DNA of 24,902 nucleotides from a virus. Below, piece after piece: positions 1 through 7,200 of this stretch (its first letter is position 1; every line of letters begins with the position of its first letter). A program made the translations under genes and the position numbers. Under the pieces are notes generated by a model. The model was not told the DNA's origin, searched no databases, and saw only the letters and a list, made by a program, of their open reading frames with translations. The DNA lies in IMG/VR virus record IMGVR_UViG_3300009182_000301, positions 1 through 24,902 of that record. One strand, written 5' to 3'.

Positions 1-1014
1 AATAAAGTAGTTAACATTAATAGTTATTCAACTGAAAAAGGTCATAAGGGTGGATTAGACCAAAGAGCTATCGCTATTGGTACACAAGGACTTGCTGACG
101 TATTCTATTTGATGGATTACATCTTTACATCTGAAGAAGCTCGTAAGTTGAATAAAGATATTTTTGAAACAATCTATTTCGCGGCAATCACTGAAAGTAA
201 CAGATTATGTATGGATGGTGAGTATGAACCATATGCTCACTTTGAAGGGTCACCGATGTCACAAGGAGTATTCCAATTTGATATGTGGGGATTGAAAGAA
301 GATGAGTTATCAAAAAGATGGCCTTGGGGAATTCTTAAACAGAATGTTAGTAAGTATGGAGTTTGTAATTCTTTATTCACGGCTCAAATGCCTGTAGCAT
401 CTTCAGCAAAGATTACAGGTTCATATGAAATGACAGAACCAGCTCACTCAGCCATCTTTAACAGACGTGTGGTTGGTGGAGAGATTATGATTGTTAACAA
501 GTATTTGATTAGTGATTTTGAGAAGATTGGAATTTGGTCTGAGGACTTAAAGAATGAAATTATCATGAACGAAGGTTCAATTCAAAACATTAATTTTAAT
601 AACTACCTTGACCAAGAAGATAAGAGATATAATTTCAAAGTTAAAAGAACTGAACATTTAATTAAGAAATACAAAACAATTTGGGAGATTTCACAAAGAG
701 AATTGATTGAGATGGCTGCTGACAGAGCACCATTTATTGACCAATCACAATCAATGAATATCTACATGTCAAATCCAACATTGTCAAAGATTTCATCTTC
801 ACATTTTTACGGATGGGAAAAAGGGTTGAAGACACTTTGTTATTACGTTAGAACAAGAGCAATCTCAACAGGAGCAAAACACTTGGCTATGGACGTATCA
901 AAAATTAACAAACCAAAAGCAACTCCTGAACCACCAAAGGTTGATTACAGTTATATGAATCTACCCGACAAACCTGAAAATAGTGAATTTGATTGTTTTG
1001 GATGTTCTTCTTAA
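1..1014 (+). CDS. nrdA: Ribonucleoside-diphosphate reductase large subunit, class Ia (5' end outside window)
   Basis: The reading frame is open from base 1, so the gene is cut by the window edge; 337 C-terminal residues are visible. The protein reduces ribonucleoside diphosphates to deoxyribonucleotides, using a tyrosyl radical passed from an NrdB partner that is not in this window. Family signatures seen here are an IGTQGLAD segment near residue 30, FEGSPMSQG near 80, a PVASSA segment near 100, AADRAPFIDQSQS near 200, and a YY pair in LCYYVRTRA (residues 281-282) that matches the radical-relay tyrosines of class Ia enzymes. The tail ends DCFGCSS, supplying the C-terminal redox cysteine pair as CxxC. 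The gene ends in TAA and is followed directly by a terminator, so it closes its transcription unit. Large phages often carry this gene to boost dNTP supply. Identity is very secure; only the subtype and the missing N-terminus are inferred. Confidence 0.96.
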   Translation, partial: NKVVNINSYSTEKGHKGGLDQRAIAIGTQGLADVFYLMDYIFTSEEARKLNKDIFETIYFAAITESNRLCMDGEYEPYAHFEGSPMSQGVFQFDMWGLKEDELSKRWPWGILKQNVSKYGVCNSLFTAQMPVASSAKITGSYEMTEPAHSAIFNRRVVGGEIMIVNKYLISDFEKIGIWSEDLKNEIIMNEGSIQNINFNNYLDQEDKRYNFKVKRTEHLIKKYKTIWEISQRELIEMAADRAPFIDQSQSMNIYMSNPTLSKISSSHFYGWEKGLKTLCYYVRTRAISTGAKHLAMDVSKINKPKATPEPPKVDYSYMNLPDKPENSEFDCFGCSS

Positions 1015-1030
1015 AAAAATCCGATGTGTT

Positions 1031-1055
1031 ATCCCGAGCTAGGTCGGGATTTTTA
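1031..1055 (+). terminator. Rho-independent terminator after nrdA
   Basis: A 7-bp GC-containing stem (ATCCCGA pairing with TCGGGAT) with a 6-nt loop is followed by a run of T. It lies 16 nt after the nrdA stop codon and before the next candidate promoter, so it should separate nrdA transcription from the flavoprotein gene. Confidence 0.8.
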
Positions 1056-1065
1056 ATTTAACAAG

Positions 1066-1072
1066 TATTTAT
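1066..1072 (+). promoter_or_regulatory. TATTTAT box upstream of the flavoprotein gene
   Basis: TATTTAT, preceded by AAG, lies 4 nt before the ATG at 1077. The same heptamer occurs in the other intergenic gaps of this window that precede a gene. It may be a phage-specific promoter element or part of a start-site context. No Shine-Dalgarno sequence is present. Function is inferred from recurrence only. Confidence 0.4.
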
Positions 1073-1076
1073 TATT

Positions 1077-1844
1077 ATGTCTAATATCATACAAGAAGAA
1101 ATTGAGAAGATAAGAAAAATGATGCTCTCAGAGAACATGGTTCAAGAGGGTGGTGAAAAAAAGTTAAAAGAAACTTTGGATATCTTAAAAAAGAAAAAGA
1201 AAGTTTTATTATTAAGTTGTTCAAATAGACATAATTGGGACCCAAAAAATATTGATGTTCCTAAATCAAAAATCTTAGCAATGTATTTGAATGAAGAACT
1301 TGGCGACAAATCAGTATTCATTGATGTTTCAGAATTAAAGATATTTCCTTGTGAAGGAAACGTATCACGAGAAGATGGTAATAGTTGTGGGCTTTTAAAA
1401 GCGTTACTTAAAGATGATAAAAAAAATCCTTCAGGATATCACAGATGTTGGGCAAGTTTAAACAATAAAACAGATGAACTTTGGAAAATATCTAAAGAAC
1501 TTTTTGAGGCAGATGCTGTAGTATTTTTTAGTTCAGTGAGATGGGGACAAGCAAATATGTTCTATCAAAATTTGATTGAACGATTAACTTGGATTGAAAA
1601 TAGACATAATACTTTAGGTGAAAAAAATATAGTTGAGGGTATTGAGACAGGGTTTATTTGTGTTGGACAAAACTGGAACGGTGAAGATGTAACTAAGACT
1701 CAAATGAAAGTACATGAGTTCTATGGATTTGAACCTAATAAGAAACTATATTGGAATTGGCAATACACAACTGATGTTTACGATGAAAAACAATCTTCTT
1801 ACAAAAAATCTCATAAAAAGTTTATTGATGACATGGGATTATAA
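1077..1844 (+). CDS. Flavodoxin-fold NAD(P)H-dependent FMN reductase-like protein
   Basis: This 255-aa protein resembles the NADPH-dependent FMN reductase (flavodoxin-fold) family. After an N-terminal extension, a beta strand and phosphate-loop-like segment (VLLLSCSNR) starts near residue 42. A segment with FSSVRWGQANMFYQNLIERL near residues 150-170 matches the flavin-binding and dimer region of the family, and ICVGQNWNGE follows near 195. Members bind FMN and transfer electrons from NAD(P)H; the phage substrate cannot be told. Cysteines in CEGNVS and the later HRCW segment are unusual for simple FMN reductases. The first 25 residues form a charged helix ending LSEN, then a Lys-rich linker, and are not part of the fold. 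The gene has its own TATTTAT box and terminator, so it may be an independent unit. A redox role linked to the neighbouring reductase is possible but unproven. Confidence 0.75.
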   Translation: MSNIIQEEIEKIRKMMLSENMVQEGGEKKLKETLDILKKKKKVLLLSCSNRHNWDPKNIDVPKSKILAMYLNEELGDKSVFIDVSELKIFPCEGNVSREDGNSCGLLKALLKDDKKNPSGYHRCWASLNNKTDELWKISKELFEADAVVFFSSVRWGQANMFYQNLIERLTWIENRHNTLGEKNIVEGIETGFICVGQNWNGEDVTKTQMKVHEFYGFEPNKKLYWNWQYTTDVYDEKQSSYKKSHKKFIDDMGL

Positions 1845-1868
1845 ATTTGATATTAAGAACTTAATAAT

Positions 1869-1895
1869 AAAATCCGGACTAAGTTCGGATTTTTT
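1869..1895 (+). terminator. Rho-independent terminator after the flavoprotein gene
   Basis: AAAATCCG pairs with CGGATTTT, extendable by a G-T and an A-T pair around a CTAAG loop, and is followed by further T residues. It lies 24 nt after the stop at 1844 and isolates the flavoprotein gene from the baseplate genes downstream. Stem sequence and layout resemble the hairpin after nrdA. Confidence 0.8.
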
Positions 1896-1904
1896 ATTTC
1901 ATAG

Positions 1905-1911
1905 TATTTAT
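1905..1911 (+). promoter_or_regulatory. TATTTAT box at the head of the baseplate gene block
   Basis: TATTTAT, preceded by TAG, lies just after the terminator and 5 nt before the ATG at 1917. Being placed between a terminator and the first baseplate gene makes a promoter role more likely here than for the other copies. There is no Shine-Dalgarno sequence. Confidence 0.45.
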
Positions 1912-1916
1912 AAAAT

Positions 1917-2378
1917 ATGGCTAATGGTGTAACATACGGTATTAATTTTCCTTTTGGTGATTCCTTAACTGGAAAATATCTTAACTTATCTGAAACTCCT
2001 AGTGATGAGATTAAAAATAATTTAATACACTTATTATTAACTCGAAAAGGTAGTAGATATTTTTTACCTGATTTTGGTACAAGATTGTATGAGTATATTT
2101 TTGAACCATTAGATGGGCCAACATTTAATGATATTGAATCGGAAATTAAAGATTCTGTGGAAACATATATACCGAACTTATTGATAACATCGATAAGGGT
2201 CACCGCTCTATCATCTGAAGAAGCGGGTCCATATGTAACAACAGAAGGAAACGTTGTAAATACACAATTAACTATACCAGGATTGGCAACTAAAGAATAT
2301 ACTGCTAAAGTAAGAATTGACTATCAAATAACAAATGATGTGTTTAACTCAAGTAGTTTTGTAATAATTAATATATAA
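1917..2378 (+). CDS. GPW/gp25-family baseplate wedge protein
   Basis: At 153 aa this is the size expected for the GPW/gp25 family (T4 gp25, P2 gpW). These proteins form part of the wedge core that joins the baseplate to the tail sheath and tube. Visible signs are an N-terminal GINFPFGDSL segment, then a helix and LLLTRKGSRYFLPDFGTRL, matching the family core in which a conserved Gly-Arg and PDFG-type turn precede the FEP segment (FEPLDGPT). A beta-rich C-terminus follows, typical of T4-like versions. The ATG at 1917 sits 5 nt after a TATTTAT box. The gene is followed after one base by the gp6-like gene, the same pairing seen in many myoviruses, which supports both calls. Confidence 0.9.
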   Translation: MANGVTYGINFPFGDSLTGKYLNLSETPSDEIKNNLIHLLLTRKGSRYFLPDFGTRLYEYIFEPLDGPTFNDIESEIKDSVETYIPNLLITSIRVTALSSEEAGPYVTTEGNVVNTQLTIPGLATKEYTAKVRIDYQITNDVFNSSSFVIINI

Positions 2379-2379
2379 G

Positions 2380-4218
2380 ATGGCAAACAAACAAATATCA
2401 TATACAACAAGGGACTTTCAAAATATAAGACAAGAGTTAGTAAATTTTGTTAAAGCGTATTACCCTGAGTTAGTTCAAAATGTTAATGATGCGGCAGTTT
2501 TTTCAGTTTTTTTAGACCTTAATGCTGCAGTTACAGATAATTTACATTATCACATTGATAGAGGTATACAAGAAACTGTATTACAATATGCCCAACAGAG
2601 TTCATCAATATATAACATCGCAAGAACATACGGACTTAAAATTCCTGGACAAAGACCGTCAGTTGCTTTAGTAGATTTTTCAATTGTCGTTCCTGCTGAT
2701 GGGGATAAAGAAAATATTAAATATTGTGGAATATTAAGACGAGGTTCACAAGTATATGGTGCAGGACAAGTTTTTGAAACTGCGAGTGACATAGATTTTT
2801 CAAAAGAAACAAATAGTGAAGGTTTTAGAAATAGAACTAAAACACCTATTCAAAACGCAAATGGGATAACAATAAATTATAGAATTACTAAAAGAGAACC
2901 TGTTGTTAATGGTATCACTAAAGTGTTTAGAAAGACAATTACTACCTCTGAGTCAAGACCATTTTTAGAATTGTTTTTACCTGAAAAAAATGTTTTAGGG
3001 GTTACAAGTGTTTTATTAAAAGATGGACTAAACTACAATAATGTTCCGTCTGTTGAAGAATTTTTAGGTCTAAACAATAGATGGTATGAGGTTGATGCGT
3101 TGGCACAAGATAGAATATTTGTTGAAGACCCAACAGGTTCACAGAGTGCTGCTGGAAAAAAAGTTGGAAAGTATCTTCAGACAAGTAATAAATTTATAAC
3201 TGAATATACTCCACAAGGATTTTTAAAAATGACATTTGGTGGAGGAAGTCAGTCAACAGATGAACTCTTAAGAGAGTTTGCTAGAAATGGGACACCTTTA
3301 GATTTATCTAAATATTCAAATAACTTATCATTAGGGTCAACAATTACTCCAAATACAACACTATTTGTACAATATAGAATTGGTGGTGGATTGGGTACTA
3401 ATTTAGGTACAAGTGTTATTAACCAAATAGGTACTATCAATTTCGCGGTTAATGGACCAAATCCATCAATTAATAGTTCAGTTATTAATAGTATTTCTTG
3501 TACTAATGTCACTGCGGCTATTGGTGGAGCTAACGTTCCGACTGTTGAAGAAGTTAGAAACTTAATTGGATTTAACTTTTCTTCTCAAAACAGAGCGGTG
3601 ACAATTAATGATTATAATGCGGTTTTAAGAAAAATGCCATCACAATTTGGGGCACCTGCGAAAGTTGCAATAACTGAAGAGGATAATAAAATTAAAGTTA
3701 AAATGTTAACTTTTGATGACCAAGGCAAACTAAGTTCAAATGTATCAAGTAGTTTGAAAACAAATGTTTCAAATTATCTTTCAAATTATCGAATGATTAA
3801 TGATTATATTTCGGTTGAAAGCGCTGAGGTTATTGATTTAAAACTTGAGATTAGTGTGGTATTAGATTCAACACAAAATCAAGGAACTGTTGTTACTAAT
3901 ATAGTTAATACTGTAGATACTTTCTTTAGTCCTTTAAATAGGAGTATGGGTGAAAATGTTTATATATCCGAGTTAAAAAGATTAATACAATCATTAAACG
4001 GTATTTTATCTATCAGTGAAATAAATGTATTCAATTTAGTCGGAGGTCAGTACTCTTCAAATCAAACATCACAAGCGTATAGTGATAGTACAACAAAACA
4101 AATTGGTTTGATTAACGAAACATTATTTGCCACACCATCACAAATTTATCAAATTAGATTTCCAAATAAGGATATTACTGTAAGTACTTTAAATTTAAGT
4201 ACTGTCAACTTCTCTTAA
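2380..4218 (+). CDS. gp6/baseplate J-like wedge protein
   Basis: This 612-aa protein is close in length to T4 gp6 (about 660 aa), the wedge protein whose dimers form the inner ring of the contractile baseplate. The N-terminus (SYTTRDFQNIRQEL, then YYPEL and an LDLNAAVTDNLHYHIDR segment) is the usual start of the T4-like gp6/J family. Near residues 385-425, VRNLIGFNFSSQNRAVTIND is followed by DYNAVLRKMP, the conserved baseplate-J element with its Asn-Arg-Ala-Val-Thr core. The remaining C-terminal third (ISVVLDSTQNQG, then ELKRLIQSLNGI) fits the final beta-alpha domain. The start ATG is one base after the gp25-like stop, so the two are probably co-translated. No Shine-Dalgarno is seen. Assignment to the family is strong; equivalence to T4 gp6 is by context. 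Confidence 0.9.
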   Translation: MANKQISYTTRDFQNIRQELVNFVKAYYPELVQNVNDAAVFSVFLDLNAAVTDNLHYHIDRGIQETVLQYAQQSSSIYNIARTYGLKIPGQRPSVALVDFSIVVPADGDKENIKYCGILRRGSQVYGAGQVFETASDIDFSKETNSEGFRNRTKTPIQNANGITINYRITKREPVVNGITKVFRKTITTSESRPFLELFLPEKNVLGVTSVLLKDGLNYNNVPSVEEFLGLNNRWYEVDALAQDRIFVEDPTGSQSAAGKKVGKYLQTSNKFITEYTPQGFLKMTFGGGSQSTDELLREFARNGTPLDLSKYSNNLSLGSTITPNTTLFVQYRIGGGLGTNLGTSVINQIGTINFAVNGPNPSINSSVINSISCTNVTAAIGGANVPTVEEVRNLIGFNFSSQNRAVTINDYNAVLRKMPSQFGAPAKVAITEEDNKIKVKMLTFDDQGKLSSNVSSSLKTNVSNYLSNYRMINDYISVESAEVIDLKLEISVVLDSTQNQGTVVTNIVNTVDTFFSPLNRSMGENVYISELKRLIQSLNGILSISEINVFNLVGGQYSSNQTSQAYSDSTTKQIGLINETLFATPSQIYQIRFPNKDITVSTLNLSTVNFS

Positions 4219-4233
4219 CTTTGAAACATAATT

Positions 4234-4252
4234 TACTATTTTGAAAATAGTA
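4234..4252 (+). other. AT-rich hairpin between the gp6-like and giant structural genes
   Basis: An 8-bp perfect inverted repeat (TACTATTT and AAATAGTA) flanks a TGA loop, 15 nt after the stop of the gp6-like gene. It has no GC clamp and no following T run, so it is a poor terminator. It may instead stabilise mRNA or act as a processing site. It lies 7 nt upstream of a TATTTAT box. Confidence 0.4.
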
Positions 4253-4259
4253 GCTAAAC

Positions 4260-4266
4260 TATTTAT
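4260..4266 (+). promoter_or_regulatory. TATTTAT box upstream of the 1847-aa gene
   Basis: TATTTAT, preceded by AAC, lies 12 nt before the ATG at 4279, with an A-rich spacer and no Shine-Dalgarno sequence. The role as promoter or initiation element is inferred from recurrence at other gaps. Confidence 0.4.
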
Positions 4267-4278
4267 TAAAAAAGTAAA

Positions 4279-7200
4279 ATGCCAAAGTCATATAGAATAC
4301 GTACCCAATTAGGTATTAACCAAAATATTCCTGTTAAGATACCTATAGTTTTAGAACAAAATTTTGATACATTAGAAATTTTGTCTTTGGCTATTCGTCC
4401 TGACGATATCTACATTAGAAGTTGTGCGGATTATGGTGTTGTTTGTGGTAGAATATTTTGTAATAATGGTTTTGGTATCCCTAACGCAAGAGTTTCTGTA
4501 TTTATTCCAATCGAGGACATAGATACTCAAAATGACTATATTGCTTCATTATATCCTTATAAAAGTTTTACAGATATTAATGATGATGGGTATAGATATA
4601 ATCTTTTACCTTATACTCAATCACACTCAGGTCACGTCCCTACTGGTACTTTTCCTGAACGTTTAGATGTTTTAACTGATAAACCACTTATTCAGGTTTA
4701 CGAAAAATATTACAAGTTTACAGTTAAAACTAATGAGTCGGGTGACTACATGATTTTTGGTCTCCCATTGGGACAACAAACTTTATTTATGCAAGTTGAC
4801 CTTTCAGACATTGGTGAGTTCTCGTTAACTCCCCAAGATTTGATAAGAATGGGGTTGGCGACTGAGAGTACCGTTAATGGTTCAAAATTTAAATCATCAA
4901 CAAATTACGCTGAGTTACCACAAATTGTGACAGTTCAAAAAACGGTTCAGATTGAACCATTCTTTGGTGAACTTGAGATTTGTAATTATAACATTGCTAG
5001 AGTTGACTTTGATTTAACATCTGAGAATAATGTTAAACTTGAACCTACGGCAGTTTTTATGGGTTCAATAATATCTACTGATGATACTCAAAAAGTTGGT
5101 AAGAACTTTAAATTTTTAAATCAAACACAATCAGCGTGTAAAGTTAAAAGGACTGCTGGTGAATTATGTACCATGACTACAGGTCCTGGACAGATAATTG
5201 CTCTGAGACAAACAATCTTTAATGATAAGGATGGTAGACCAATTTTAGAACAAGCTCAGTTAGACAATGACGGTAAAGTTATTGACGAAAATGGGGTGTG
5301 GGTGTTAGAAGTACCTATGAACTTGGACTATGTGTATACCGATGAGAATGGTGTTAAAAAAATAAGTAGTGACCCTAAGTTAGGGGTACCAACAAGGGGT
5401 AAATATCGATTTAAAGTTAAGTGGTCACAATCACCCGCTTTAAGTGACCCAACCAAGAGAGCGTATTTTTTATTACCAAACATTAAAGAAAGAGGATGGA
5501 ATGACCCATTTACTGACCCAATATCATTAGCTTTTAGTGAATTTGATTTTACCGATAGTGGTCAGTTACCTGATAGTGATTTGGTTACGGCGACACTCAC
5601 AGTTAACGAAAGTGATATTTTTAGGATTAAAACGGTACAGAATGTTAGAGATTTAACAATTACTGACCCTAATGGTAACCCTTATCTCAGTCAATTATTT
5701 AGAGAAGTCGGGACTTATACATTACAATTTTATAGAGAAGACCCTGCGGCCCAATATCTTTTTACATTTTATAATATTCCTTTTAACAGATTTATGTTGG
5801 AAGGTTCTTACGCTTTTAGTTTAGATTGGAATGATTATGCGGTACCTGATGAGGCAATTAATTGTAGAGATACATTCTATGATATATCGTATAATAAGGT
5901 ATATACTACAACTCAGTTTATTGATAGATATCAGGGTAGTAGATACGCTTGGAATACTGTTGGTATTAAAAGAATTACTGATACAAGTTGTCAGGGTGAC
6001 TATAATACATTTCCAACTAACGATGCTTTTTATAGGTTTGATTTTATTTATTTAATCATCTCTTTTTTCTTAAATCTATTTAAATTTATTTTTATAGCTC
6101 TTTTATTTGTTATTCATGTGTTGGCATTTTTGTTTGTGACAATATTGCCGGCAACAATGACATTTCTTATAGGATTTTTTTTATACCAATGTGCTTATGA
6201 AATTATTGGTGTTGCTGCGGCTTTAGCTAATGTCCCTCCAGCAGTTGCACTTGCGGTTAATCACGGAATAAAGGCATTATTATGGTTATCGGGTTCGGTT
6301 ACTTTAGCATTAATTTATGATGATATTAAAAGAATTGCTAAGAAACTTAGAAATGTTACATTACCTTTAGTCCTTTATACTGATGACGGATGTGAAAGAT
6401 GTAAATGTAATTCAAGTACTGAAATTGACTCAACTTACAATGGACCCTCAATTTCATTTCCTCAAGTGGATTTTGATTTACAAACATCTTATTTAATTAA
6501 TAGTACATCAAATGCTTTATATAATGGGATACCTGTAGAATCAATCAATGTTGTTAGTCAAATATTTACAGGTTCGGTTGATATTAATATTAAAAGATTC
6601 CCAATTCAACCAACATATTATTTAGATTCCGCAAACTCACAATATGTTTCAACTGGTGAATATTATTCAACAACGGCATTACCACCTTCTGAGTTATATA
6701 ATTTATTTAATACTAAATCAAAATATTTTAATAACGTAACTGATTTTGGAAATGGTTCTGAACTTGGATGGAATCAAATAAAGGTGAAATGGTTTCCTAA
6801 TGAAAATATAGGTGTTAACGATTTCCATTATGATAATGTTATAATTTTGGTATTAGATAAAACTGCTCCTGATTACTCTTTAGGACAGTTAATTTCATTC
6901 CAAGATGATACTTTAAGCGGTGACTTAAATCGAAATGTTACGACTGGTACTACAATATTCCCACCATCATTAACAGTTACATATGCTAATCCTAACTCTC
7001 CGTTAGGCCAGGGAACGGGTGATTTAGAAACAACATATATTGTACCTATTTTATCTTCTACAACATCTGTTGATAGGATTACACCATTTGCATCAGATGT
7101 CGAATATTTCCAAGTTATTACAGGGATGACGATAGGCCAATATGTTACATTGGCAAACCCAAGTTCGGATGAATTAAGTTTTGGTGTTAGATACTTACAA

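Noticed and set aside
1066-1072. Minus-strand T4 late promoter (ATAAATA read on the reverse strand)
   Set aside because: No minus-strand gene exists in the window, and the boxes lie just before + strand starts, so an antisense promoter is not the simplest reading.
1714-1932. 72-codon + frame spanning the end of the flavoprotein gene and its terminator
   Set aside because: It overlaps a well-supported gene in another frame, runs through a terminator hairpin into the gp25-like start and has no family resemblance.
4234-4252. Rho-independent terminator after the gp6-like gene
   Set aside because: The hairpin has no GC clamp and no T run, so it is kept only as an AT-rich inverted repeat.
5831-6055. 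74-codon + frame inside the giant structural gene
   Set aside because: Fully internal to a recognisable long frame, with biased Ile/Leu composition that follows from AT-rich sequence read out of frame.
6039-6345. Holin or other separate small membrane protein gene
   Set aside because: The hydrophobic stretch is in the same uninterrupted frame as the flanking 1847-aa gene, with no own start context or stop.
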